From: Microcaldota archaeon
GTDB taxonomy: Archaea > Micrarchaeota > Micrarchaeia > Micrarchaeales > Micrarchaeaceae
Reading direction: 5' to 3'
Assembly (NCBI GenBank): GCA_021787495.1
Contig: JAJYLX010000001.1
Span: 1-64,000, forward strand
DNA: 64,000 nt
The notes beneath the pieces are model-generated. The model saw nothing but the letters and a program-made list of their open reading frames with translations, made no database searches and had not been told where the DNA came from. The position numbers were made by a program, and so were the translations under genes. Positions 53,404 to 61,233 of this stretch are shown in pieces. Each line of letters starts with the position of its first letter. The stretch's first letter is position 1.

Positions 53404-53499
53404 CCCGTCGTAGCTCAATGGTAGAGCGGCCGGCTGTAGTTTGGTGCTGCCAACGCGGCAGATACCGGCAGGTTGGGTGTTCAACTCACCCCGACGGGA
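53404..53499 (+). tRNA. tRNA-Tyr (GTA) with 24-base intron
   Basis: Acceptor CCCGTCG/CGACGGG with the C1-G72 pair of archaeal tRNA-Tyr, D stem GCTC/GAGC, anticodon stem GCCGG/CCGGC, anticodon GTA, T stem GGGTG/CACCC. The intron is at the canonical site 37/38, positions 53440-53463. The splice structure fits: central helix CTGT (53434-53437) with GCAG (53458-53461), 5' bulge AG|T and 3' bulge AT|A. CCA is not encoded. Confidence 0.95.
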
Positions 53500-53547
53500 T
53501 TTCGCTATAAACAAGGAATATAAAGCTGAACACCGAATCATAATAGT

Positions 53548-53619
53548 GCCTCGATGGTGTAGTGGTTAGCATACGACCCTGTCACGGTCGAAACTCGGGT
53601 TCGAATCCCGATCGAGGCG
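53548..53619 (+). tRNA. tRNA-Asp (GTC)
   Basis: Acceptor GCCTCGA/TCGAGGC, anticodon stem CGACC/GGTCG with loop CTGTCAC (anticodon GTC), T stem TCGGG/CCCGA, discriminator G as expected for Asp. No intron, no encoded CCA. A GAATATAAA box lies about 25 bases upstream. Confidence 0.96.
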
Positions 53620-53628
53620 TTCAGCTTC

Positions 53629-54069
53629 ATGGTAGAGAGAGTGGACGAAGCAGAGGAGGATAAGATTGCGGACGAGAACGCGCAAATCATGCTCCTCGGT
53701 GCGCAGGCCTCTGCAGATGCGTCCGGAACGGAAAACCGGATCGGAGCCGTTCCATTCGGCCTTGGTCTGCTTGTCGGCATCGCAGTGGGCGGCCTCGTCT
53801 GGTTTGCTACGAACACTGACGTCTCAATCCCTCGCCCCCAGGTGCCTCCAGAGTACTTCTCGTTTGCGCTCACGGCGCTCTACGGCTCGATGTTTCCGTT
53901 CATCTTTGGAATAGCGTGCATCATTTTGCTGGCGGTGATGCGCCTCAGGCTGCGTGCCCATGGCAAGCAGCTTACTCCGCTGCAGAACTTCGAGACCGGT
54001 GTGTTAATCGGACCGATAGTGGTTGTCTCATTCATGGCACTGCGCGGGCTCTGGTGGTCGTGGGCTTAA
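53629..54069 (+). CDS. three-helix membrane protein, unknown
   Basis: A 146-residue protein with an acidic N-terminus (MVERVDEAEEDKIADENAQ) and three membrane segments (about 42-60, 78-105 and 124-143). The ATG lies nine bases after the tRNA-Asp gene with no separate promoter visible, so the mRNA may be released from the tRNA by tRNA 3' processing. No family recognised. Confidence 0.65.
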   Translation: MVERVDEAEEDKIADENAQIMLLGAQASADASGTENRIGAVPFGLGLLVGIAVGGLVWFATNTDVSIPRPQVPPEYFSFALTALYGSMFPFIFGIACIILLAVMRLRLRAHGKQLTPLQNFETGVLIGPIVVVSFMALRGLWWSWA

Positions 54070-54084
54070 CATCGTGAGCGGGAA

Positions 54085-54245
54085 ATCCCACATGCTTCAG
54101 CGGTGGGATGAGGTCGAACCGCAGGATAAATAGAAAAGGAAGGCATATAAAAATGAATGCAGAAACACACAACATGAAGGCCATAAGGGCATACAAATTC
54201 AGGATTTACCCGGATGCAAGATTCAAACATGCCATGACCGGGTGA
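54085..54245 (+). mobile_element. remnant of IS605/TnpB-type element
   Basis: ATCCCAC (54085-54091) and GTGGGAT (54103-54109) form a hairpin around a CTTCAGC-containing loop, like the subterminal hairpins and RNA scaffolds of IS200/IS605 elements. It lies about 45 bases before a short frame that matches the start of TnpB. No TnpA and no right end are seen; the element is a left-end stub. Confidence 0.55.
54153..54245 (+). pseudogene. TnpB N-terminal fragment
   Basis: A 30-residue frame: after seven residues it reads MKAIRAYKFRIYPDA, the classic N-terminus of IS605-family TnpB, then diverges and stops. All of the RuvC and Zn-finger parts are missing. It ends four bases before the next gene. 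Upstream AAAAGGAAGG and CATATAAAA resemble the original signals. Confidence 0.7.
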
Positions 54246-54249
54246 TAAG

Positions 54250-54666
54250 ATGGACGCAAAGACCTTCTCGAAATTCCTCTATGCGGAGATGGGCCTGCTC
54301 GTTGTGCAGTTCCTGCTCGGTATGTACGTCAACCTGTACATCAACATACCTACGACGCTGACCACATCGTTCTGGGAGGCGGCGAGCACGCCGTTAGTGA
54401 TTGCGCACATGTGGGTCGGGACTGCTCTCCTTGGAGTGGCGATATACCTCGCGCTGCGCAGCGGTGCGGCGATAAACCCCGCAGCCAGGTGGGCGGCGTA
54501 CAGTGGCCTATTCTGGGTTGCGTTCGCGTTTGCAAGCGGCATTGCCTTCCTCTTCGGAGGGGCGGATAATGTGTACTCGTACCTTATGTCAGCCGGATTC
54601 CTTTTTGCCGTGATGTCGTACGGCTTCGCCGCGGGAGCGACGACGTTCCGTAGCCGCACGGCATGA
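54250..54666 (+). CDS. four-helix membrane protein, unknown
   Basis: A 138-residue protein with four membrane segments (about 10-30, 45-68, 80-102 and 108-130). Conserved-looking His in segment 2 (VIAHMWVGTALLG) may bind heme or metal. The ATG is preceded by GGTGATAAG. No family recognised. It follows the TnpB fragment directly, so the upstream control region may have been brought in by the insertion. Confidence 0.7.
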   Translation: MDAKTFSKFLYAEMGLLVVQFLLGMYVNLYINIPTTLTTSFWEAASTPLVIAHMWVGTALLGVAIYLALRSGAAINPAARWAAYSGLFWVAFAFASGIAFLFGGADNVYSYLMSAGFLFAVMSYGFAAGATTFRSRTA

Positions 54667-54721
54667 CAGCATACGTTTTAGATAGCTTTCTGCGTATTAT
54701 GTGCAGGCACTGGTTGGTGCG

Positions 54722-55642
54722 ATGGAACGCATAGTCATAGCTGTAGGCGGGAACGCGCTGCTCGACCCCTCTGGAGGGCAGTCGATATCCAGGGAGAACA
54801 GGAACATGACGAAGGTCTCTGACAGCATCGCAAAGCTGTGCAAGACCGGAAGCTACAGCGTGGTGGTGACGCACGGCAACGGCTCGCAGGTCGGGGACGA
54901 GATAGAGAGGAACGAGCACGCGAAGTCGCGCGTGCCGAAGCTGCCGTTGTACGCGCTCAACGCGGAGACGCAGGCCACCATAGGCAGCGTGATAGAGACA
55001 TCGCTGCGCAACAGTCTCGCCAAGGCAAAGGTGAAGCGCGGCGTGTGCGCCATACTCGCGCACGTGCTCGTCGACAAGAGGGACGCCGCATTCGGGCACC
55101 CGACCAAGCAGGTGGGTCCGTTCTACACGAGGGCCGAGCTGAGGGCGGAGCTAAGGCTCGACAGGTTCGATTACATAGAGCGCAACGGGAAGTACAGGAT
55201 GGTCGTCCCGTCGCCGGAGCCGCTCCGCATACTCGAGATAGACTCGATAAAGGCCGCTGCGAATGAGGGCATAGTCGTGACCTGCGGCGGTGGCGGCATA
55301 CCATCGTCGGTTGAGGGAGGAAGGGTGCGCGGCGTCAACGCCGTGATAGACAAGGACCTGACCAGCCAGCTGCTCGCCACGTCGCTGGGCGCCTCGAGGC
55401 TCGTCATATTGACCAACGCCGACCGGCTCTACAGGGACTTCTCGGACAGGGGCAGCGGCATATCAGAGATCCGCGCCAGTGAGGCGAAGAGGCTGGCGCG
55501 CGGCATGGAGGAGGGGACTATACGCCCAAAGGCCGAAGCATGCGCCAGGTTCATAGAGAATGGCGGGAAGGCCGCCTATATAGGGAACATATTCGAGCTT
55601 GAGGGTATCCTCGCAGGCCGGGCGGGCACTACGATACACTAG
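54722..55642 (+). CDS. arcC: carbamate kinase
   Basis: A 306-residue amino-acid kinase making ATP from carbamoyl phosphate, or the reverse. Motifs: VIAVGGNALLD at the N-terminus, VVVTHGNGSQVGDE, EGIVVTCGGGGIP, GVNAVIDKDLTSQLLATSLGA and LVILTNADRLYRDF. The ATG at 54722 gives the typical length. It is convergent with the OTC gene and overlaps it by four bases. Together they could run the last steps of arginine or citrulline fermentation; arginine deiminase is not seen. Confidence 0.93.
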   Translation: MERIVIAVGGNALLDPSGGQSISRENRNMTKVSDSIAKLCKTGSYSVVVTHGNGSQVGDEIERNEHAKSRVPKLPLYALNAETQATIGSVIETSLRNSLAKAKVKRGVCAILAHVLVDKRDAAFGHPTKQVGPFYTRAELRAELRLDRFDYIERNGKYRMVVPSPEPLRILEIDSIKAAANEGIVVTCGGGGIPSSVEGGRVRGVNAVIDKDLTSQLLATSLGASRLVILTNADRLYRDFSDRGSGISEIRASEAKRLARGMEEGTIRPKAEACARFIENGGKAAYIGNIFELEGILAGRAGTTIH

Positions 55643-56547
55643 TGCGCCCGCTTGGAGAGGTACGCAAGCAGCGCCCTCTCTATCGTCAGCTTGTTCAGCG
55701 CCTGTTCCCAGACTATGCTGTGCGGTCCGTCTATCACATCGGCAGATATCTCCTCGCCGCGGTGCGCCGGCAGTGGGTGCATCACCACCGCGTCCCTCTT
55801 GGCGTACGAGAGCGCCTTCCTATCCAGCTGGTACGGCATGAACAGCCTCCTCCTCCTCGCGGCCTCGGCCTCGTCGCCCATGCTGACGAACGTGTCGGTG
55901 TACAGCGCATCCGCCCCGTCGAGCCCCTTCTCCATCGATTCGGTGACCGTCACCGAGGCGTGCCTCCTCGCCTCCCTCACGTATACAGGATTGGGCCTGC
56001 TGCCGCACGGCCCGACGAGCGAAACAGAGGCGCCCAGCTTGGCTGCGGTCACCATGAGCGAGTTGGCCGTGTTCTGCGCTATGTCGCCGACGAACGCGAC
56101 CTTGAGCCCCTTGACGGACCCCTTCCTCTCGCGCAGCGTGTAGCAGTCTGCGAGCGCCTGCGTGGGATGTTCGAGGTGCGTCAGCGCGTTTATCACCGGC
56201 ACTGGGGCGCTCTTCGCTATCGTCTCCAGCCCGTCATGGTCGTTCATCCTGACGACTATAAAGTCGCAGTAGGAACCCAGCACCCTCGCAGTGTCGGAGA
56301 GCTCCTCGCCCCTAGACCTCTGCGAGGTGCGAGCGTCTATATATATCGGGGTCCCGCCGAGCTGCGCCACAGCGACCTCGAACGAGACGCGCGTCCTCGT
56401 GGAAGGCTCCTCGAAGAAGAGCGCCACGGACTTGCCGGCCAGCGGCTTTGCTCGCCTCTCGCCCTTCAGCGAATCGGCGAGCGAGAATACATCTCTTATC
56501 ATTCTGCCTGTGAGTTCGAGCGAGCTCAGGAAATCCATGCTATGCAA
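55639..56547 (-). CDS. argF: ornithine carbamoyltransferase with HPLP motif
   Basis: A 302-residue carbamoyltransferase. STRTR (carbamoyl-phosphate site), HPTQALAD and the OTC-specific SMG loop (TDTFVSMGDEAE) place it in the OTC family. The usual OTC motif HCLPAHRGEE is HPLPAHRGEE here: the active-site Cys is Pro258 (codon at 55774-55776), as in aspartate carbamoyltransferases, but the flanks remain OTC-like. Activity or substrate may be altered. No AUG-proximal leader: ATG 56547, with M4 as an alternative. Confidence 0.85.
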   Translation of the reverse strand: MHSMDFLSSLELTGRMIRDVFSLADSLKGERRAKPLAGKSVALFFEEPSTRTRVSFEVAVAQLGGTPIYIDARTSQRSRGEELSDTARVLGSYCDFIVVRMNDHDGLETIAKSAPVPVINALTHLEHPTQALADCYTLRERKGSVKGLKVAFVGDIAQNTANSLMVTAAKLGASVSLVGPCGSRPNPVYVREARRHASVTVTESMEKGLDGADALYTDTFVSMGDEAEAARRRRLFMPYQLDRKALSYAKRDAVVMHPLPAHRGEEISADVIDGPHSIVWEQALNKLTIERALLAYLSKRAH

Positions 56548-56626
56548 CCCGTGCGGCAGTGAGCTATCTGCGGCAAGCTATAAATATCATGCATCGAAAA
56601 TACAATTATCTCCTGCGGGTGTGCGA

Positions 56627-57736
56627 ATGATGCACAATGACACGCTAGCCTCTGCGCGCATAAGGGCGGTGAACTTTGCCTACGCGCACCTTGCCAAGCC
56701 GATCTATTTCAGGCGCGATCCGGAGCGCGTGCACAACGACCTGCTTGCGGCGGGCTCCAAGCTCGGCTCCAGCGGGCTCGGGATGAGGCTGGCGTCCGCG
56801 GTGTTCGACCACCAGGACGGCCGCCTCGCCCAGCAGGTCATGGGCATAAGGTTCAGGAATCCGGTGGGGCTGTCGGCGGGCTTCGACAAGAACGGGACGA
56901 ACGCCAGCATAATGGCGAGCGTGGGGTTCGGCTTCTCCGAGGTCGGGAGCGTCACCAGGAACCCATGCGCCGGCAACCCCGGGACCAGGCTGAAGAGGCT
57001 GCCGGAGGACAGGAGCATATGGGTGCACCTCGGCCTGAATAACGACGGGGCGGATGCGATACACGAGAGGCTGTGGCGCGTGGTGCACAGGATACCTATC
57101 TGCATAAGCGTGGCGAAGACCAACTCTCCGGAGACGAAGGATTCGGACGTGGGGCTCGCAGACTACCTCTACACGGTAAAGAGGTTCGGCGACGTTGCGG
57201 ACATGTTCGACCTCAATATAAGCTGCCCGAATGCGTTCGGCGCGAAGGACTTCGCTGACCCATCTCTGTTCGAGCAGCTCGCCTCCGGCGTCATGGGTCT
57301 CAGGCCTCGGCAGCCCATCCTGGTGAAGCTCTCGCCTGACCTGGACGAGGGGAACATGGACAGGATAGTGGAGATAGCCGCAGACAACGGTATATCTGGG
57401 TTCATCTGCACCAACCTGACGGAGAGGCACGGCGAAGGGAGCGGTGGCCTGTCCGGCAAGCGCGTCGAAGCCGCATCGAACGGGACGCTCTCGTACATAA
57501 GCCGCAGGTCGAGGGAAATGGGGGCCAGGTTCACGCTCGTCGGCGTTGGCGGAATCTTCTCGGCGGAGGACGCGTACAGGAAGATAAGGATTGGCGCCAG
57601 CCTGGTAGAGCTGATAACCGGCATGATATACGAGGGCCCGGGCCTGATCGGCGCGATAAACCTCGGCCTCGCGAAGCTGCTCGAGCGGGACGGCTTCTCG
57701 AGCATATCGCAGGCTGTCGGCGCCGACGCCAGATAA
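56627..57736 (+). CDS. pyrD: dihydroorotate dehydrogenase, class 2-like
   Basis: A 369-residue FMN enzyme of pyrimidine synthesis, oxidising dihydroorotate to orotate. The N-terminal helix (KPIYFRRDPERVHNDL) and FRNPVGLSAGFDKNG are class 2 features that point to a quinone partner at the membrane. The catalytic-base motif, however, reads LNISCPN with Cys200, as in class 1 enzymes; class 2 normally has Ser there. The C-terminal GVGGIFSAEDAY and the GASLVEL site bind FMN. CTATAAATAT at 56579-56588 sets the start near 56615. Confidence 0.9.
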   Translation: MMHNDTLASARIRAVNFAYAHLAKPIYFRRDPERVHNDLLAAGSKLGSSGLGMRLASAVFDHQDGRLAQQVMGIRFRNPVGLSAGFDKNGTNASIMASVGFGFSEVGSVTRNPCAGNPGTRLKRLPEDRSIWVHLGLNNDGADAIHERLWRVVHRIPICISVAKTNSPETKDSDVGLADYLYTVKRFGDVADMFDLNISCPNAFGAKDFADPSLFEQLASGVMGLRPRQPILVKLSPDLDEGNMDRIVEIAADNGISGFICTNLTERHGEGSGGLSGKRVEAASNGTLSYISRRSREMGARFTLVGVGGIFSAEDAYRKIRIGASLVELITGMIYEGPGLIGAINLGLAKLLERDGFSSISQAVGADAR

Positions 57737-57776
57737 GCGCGGCACGCTTAATAGCCTTACCGTCATTACCTAATGT

Positions 57777-58712
57777 ATGGCACGGATGGGGAAGAGCGAG
57801 TATTTCGAGGCCCTCTACAGGAAGGAGCTCCTGCACATGGGCGTGTACGGCAGGCTGATGCGGTACGAGAAGGATCCTGGATTGAGGAGCATACTGGGCA
57901 GGCTGTCGAGGCTTGAGGGGCGGCACGCTGCACTGTGGCGCAGCCTTGTGAGCAGTGATGGTTCCAAGCCGAACCCGGTCGCGGAGTCTGCGAGAGTCTC
58001 GCTCTACAGGGCGTTCAGGTTCTGCTTCGGCCTTTCGATGACGATAAAGGTCATAGAGTACAATGAGGCGCAGCTCCACAAGAGGCTCGACTCCGTGCTC
58101 GCGTCATCCGGCTCTACGCCGCGTCAGAGGGAGGTGATAAGGAGGATACACGCGAGCGAGGGGGAGAGGGAGGACCCCCTGGTCAACAAAGTGGCCGAGC
58201 ACAGCACCATACTGAACAACATACGGGACGTGATATTCGGGATGAACGATGGCCTCGTAGAGATACTGGCCGCTACCGTGGGAATAAGCGCTGCCCTGCA
58301 GAGCTCGCTGCTCGTGCTCGTCGCCGGGCTGATCGTCGCGCTGTCGGGCACCCTGTCCATGGCCGGCGGCGCGTACCTTTCTACGGCATACGAGAAGCAG
58401 CTGCGCATGATACAGAGGAAATCGTTCAAGAAGCCCGCGAAGTCCGCGCTCTACGTCGGCATATCATACATAGTCGGCGCGATGTTCCCGCTCATGCCGT
58501 TCATGGCCGGCTACAGCGGCGCCGTCGGGATAGCCATGTCAGTACTGATAACCGCGCTGGTGCTGACAATGGTCGCCTCGACCATAGCCGTGATAACCGA
58601 CGTCAGCATAAAGCGCAGGGTCGCCTCGACGCTGCTCATAACCCTCGGCATAGCCGCGCTGACGATAGTGATAGGCTATTTCGCCAGGGTCTGGCTAGGC
58701 CTCAGCATCTGA
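57777..58712 (+). CDS. ferritin-like/VIT1 fusion membrane protein
   Basis: A 311-residue protein. Residues 1-130 are a ferritin-like or rubrerythrin-like helical domain (YRKELLHMGVYGRL, RLEGRHAALWRSL), and 150-311 a VIT1/CCC1-type transporter with five membrane segments (GMNDGLVEILAATVGIS, SMAGGAYLSTAYE). This matches membrane-bound ferritin (MbfA-like) proteins, which export Fe2+ or Mn2+. A TTAATAG box upstream gives a leaderless ATG. Confidence 0.85.
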   Translation: MARMGKSEYFEALYRKELLHMGVYGRLMRYEKDPGLRSILGRLSRLEGRHAALWRSLVSSDGSKPNPVAESARVSLYRAFRFCFGLSMTIKVIEYNEAQLHKRLDSVLASSGSTPRQREVIRRIHASEGEREDPLVNKVAEHSTILNNIRDVIFGMNDGLVEILAATVGISAALQSSLLVLVAGLIVALSGTLSMAGGAYLSTAYEKQLRMIQRKSFKKPAKSALYVGISYIVGAMFPLMPFMAGYSGAVGIAMSVLITALVLTMVASTIAVITDVSIKRRVASTLLITLGIAALTIVIGYFARVWLGLSI

Positions 58713-58786
58713 CGCCGCATCCTGCGCCGCCGCACAAACATATTAAATCATTGCATCCGAATAATTGGATAGGCAGCGGATTGCCC

Positions 58787-59557
58787 ATGCTGATATCGAT
58801 GTCAAGGTACCTTGTCTTGATTGCCGCGCTGTCCATCGTAGCGCTAGCGGGCACATCGTTCGCATCATACAACGTGTCGAGCATAAACACGACGGTGACG
58901 ATAAGCCAGAACGGCTCGGCGTACGTGACGGACGTGCTGCACGTGACGGTCGGAAACGCGTCCGTGGAGCAGTACACGGTAGACAGGTCCGGGCTGAACC
59001 TGACGCTCAGCGACTGGCAGTCCCTCATAGGCCCGCAGCTGGTGCCGCACGTGATCAACAAGCGCAGCGGGATCTACGGGTTCAACCTGCTGCCCGGGCC
59101 GGTCTTCCTCCAGAACGCGAGGCACGTCGCGAACATCTACATGCATTACTACGTCTCAAATATAGCGACAATCAACCAGACGGGCCCGAGGACGTACAAG
59201 TACACATTCAATGCGAGCGACCTGAACTTCGCGCAGGGCGTGGGAGGGGTCGTGCTGGGGCAGAACATGCGCCTTAACATAATACTGCCGAACGCCTCAA
59301 CGGTCATAACGGCGTATCCGCTGCCGGACTACCCGTCGCCTTCGCAGAACCTGACGTCCGCGCAGGCCCTCAGCTGGTACGCCGGCGAGCCGCTCTACAG
59401 CTTCGAGCTTGTGTTCCAGGTCAAGACAAGCACAACCACGGAGGTGCTCGACTTCTTCGGCTCGATATACAGCGCGCTCGGCTCGCTCGTCTACATACTC
59501 ATAGGCGGGGCGGTGCTGCTATTCATAATCTACACCTACTTCAAGATTGGGAGATAG
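58787..59557 (+). CDS. secreted, C-terminally anchored surface protein
   Basis: A 256-residue protein with a signal peptide (about 1-26, ending SFASY), an outside beta-rich domain with many sequons (NTT, NAS, NLT, NQT) and a C-terminal membrane segment (about 228-250). ATG 58787 is preferred over an upstream TTG; a TATTAAAT box lies near 58741. It shares style with the other anchored proteins in the window. No family recognised. Confidence 0.75.
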   Translation: MLISMSRYLVLIAALSIVALAGTSFASYNVSSINTTVTISQNGSAYVTDVLHVTVGNASVEQYTVDRSGLNLTLSDWQSLIGPQLVPHVINKRSGIYGFNLLPGPVFLQNARHVANIYMHYYVSNIATINQTGPRTYKYTFNASDLNFAQGVGGVVLGQNMRLNIILPNASTVITAYPLPDYPSPSQNLTSAQALSWYAGEPLYSFELVFQVKTSTTTEVLDFFGSIYSALGSLVYILIGGAVLLFIIYTYFKIGR

Positions 59558-59562
59558 CGCGG

Positions 59563-61221
59563 CTATCCGGGGGCGAGCGCGTCCACGCCTATCTCGAAGG
59601 CGGCCACGGGCATCTCTATCCCCCAGCTCCTCAGCACCTTCGGGCTTATCTCGCCGATGAACCCGGCGGCCTTCCCGTTGATCAGGACGCTCGCGCACCT
59701 CCCCGTTATGAAGCTTGGGTGCTTCAGCGGAACCGTCTCGAGCTCCGCGCCGAACGCGCGGGCTAGGTTCTGCAGCTCTGACTTCATCGTGTTGTACTGG
59801 GCGTCCATCCCGCACATGGCGGCCGCCGCCTTCCATGCCGTGGCGCAGCCCAGGTCTATCTTGCCGTCGAGGAGCATGGCTTGCCCGACCTCGCTCAGGT
59901 TCTGCGGGTACTGCCTCGTGCGGTTGTTAGAAAGCACCTGCATCAATGAGGGCAGCAGCCACGTCCTCACGATCGTGTACTGTTCAGAATAAGGGTTCTC
60001 AATCTCGACGGCCGTACCATCGTCCCCGATGCCCATCCTCCCATAGTTGGAGTCCTTGTCCGTGAGCATGAAGTTCAGCAGGTCCTGGAAGCCCTCCCCT
60101 ACCAGCACGTCGCGCACGGCGCCGGTGAGCTTGGTCGTGCGTGTGAGCTCGCCTATCGTAGGGGTTGCGGGATACGATGGCGTGAGGTTGTTGAACCCGT
60201 ACGCCCTCCCTATGTCATCGACCACGTCCTTCGCGTGCAGCACGTCCGCCCTGTACGGCGGCACGGTCACCGTGATCGATTTGCCGCCCTGCCCGCCGCC
60301 GAAGCCTGACTTCGCCAGCAGCGAGCGTATCTGCGCCGCAGTGAATTCCGTGCCCAGGACACTGTTGACGTATTCGGGGGTTATGCCCAGCTTCTCGGTC
60401 TTGAGGCTGGGCTCGATCTCAGTAGCGCTCCCCGACCTCACCCTTAATGAGTGCACCTTGCCGCCCCTGTCGGAGAGCATGTAGAGCAGGATGTTGAGCA
60501 TCCTCTCTATCGTGCCCCTATCCTCGCCGGTCAGCTCGACCAGTAGGTTCCTCGTCGATGTAGTCACCTCTGTCCTTGCGCTGTTGATTATCGGCGGGAA
60601 CGAGAATATGCCAGCGGCGTCGTATATCGCCGGGAGGGCGCCCTTGCCGTCGACTATGTGGCCGTACTGCCTGCCCTTCTCATGCTCCCTGAGGGCCCCT
60701 CCGAGGGTCATCCGCTCCGTTTTGCCGAGCGGGACGAAGGTGTCACCCTCCGGCTTCACCGCCCTGTAGGTTATCGACGTGCCGGACAGTTTGTCGAGGT
60801 CGTGTATCCCTATCGCGCCCTTCCTCCTGTTCCTGCCGAAGGTGCCGTGCAGCTTCTCCTGCACCTGCATCAGCGATTTTATCAGGCCGTCCGTAACCCT
60901 TATGTCCTTGACTATCGCGCAGGTTATGTACGGGCGTATGCCGCGCATGCTCGGATCGACCACGCACGTGAACTCCGACTTCTGCACCTCTGGGACGCGC
61001 ACCTTCGTCTCAAGGCCGTAATGGTAGCGCAGCAGCCTCGCGATGCCCTCCACGGAGAGGAGGTCCGGCCTGTCCGCGGTCACGTCCAGCGTGATGTCGT
61101 CGCCATTTTGCTCCTCAGTCTCAAGGCCGAGGTCGAAGAGGTCGCCCTGGAGCCTGCGGCTATCAATCTCCCTGCCGACCATGGCGCAGAGCTCCTTCCT
61201 GTTCAGGGTCATAGTGGCCAT
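59563..61221 (-). CDS. pheT: phenylalanyl-tRNA synthetase beta subunit
   Basis: A 552-residue archaeal/eukaryotic-type beta subunit. B3/B4 region carries RRKGAIGIHDLDKL, IIPPIINSARTEV-like PPIINSARTEV with the editing site, and GYGFNNLTPSYP-like AYGFNNLTPSYP. No EMAP or anticodon-binding extras, as expected for the archaeal form. GGTGATCGC precedes the ATG. It lies 12 bases after pheS. Confidence 0.95.
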   Translation of the reverse strand: MATMTLNRKELCAMVGREIDSRRLQGDLFDLGLETEEQNGDDITLDVTADRPDLLSVEGIARLLRYHYGLETKVRVPEVQKSEFTCVVDPSMRGIRPYITCAIVKDIRVTDGLIKSLMQVQEKLHGTFGRNRRKGAIGIHDLDKLSGTSITYRAVKPEGDTFVPLGKTERMTLGGALREHEKGRQYGHIVDGKGALPAIYDAAGIFSFPPIINSARTEVTTSTRNLLVELTGEDRGTIERMLNILLYMLSDRGGKVHSLRVRSGSATEIEPSLKTEKLGITPEYVNSVLGTEFTAAQIRSLLAKSGFGGGQGGKSITVTVPPYRADVLHAKDVVDDIGRAYGFNNLTPSYPATPTIGELTRTTKLTGAVRDVLVGEGFQDLLNFMLTDKDSNYGRMGIGDDGTAVEIENPYSEQYTIVRTWLLPSLMQVLSNNRTRQYPQNLSEVGQAMLLDGKIDLGCATAWKAAAAMCGMDAQYNTMKSELQNLARAFGAELETVPLKHPSFITGRCASVLINGKAAGFIGEISPKVLRSWGIEMPVAAFEIGVDALAPG

Positions 61222-61233
61222 GCGATCACCATG

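Noticed and set aside
55639-56547. Aspartate carbamoyltransferase as identity of the carbamoyltransferase
   Set aside because: HPLP fits, but the SMG loop and AHRGEE sequence are those of ornithine carbamoyltransferase.
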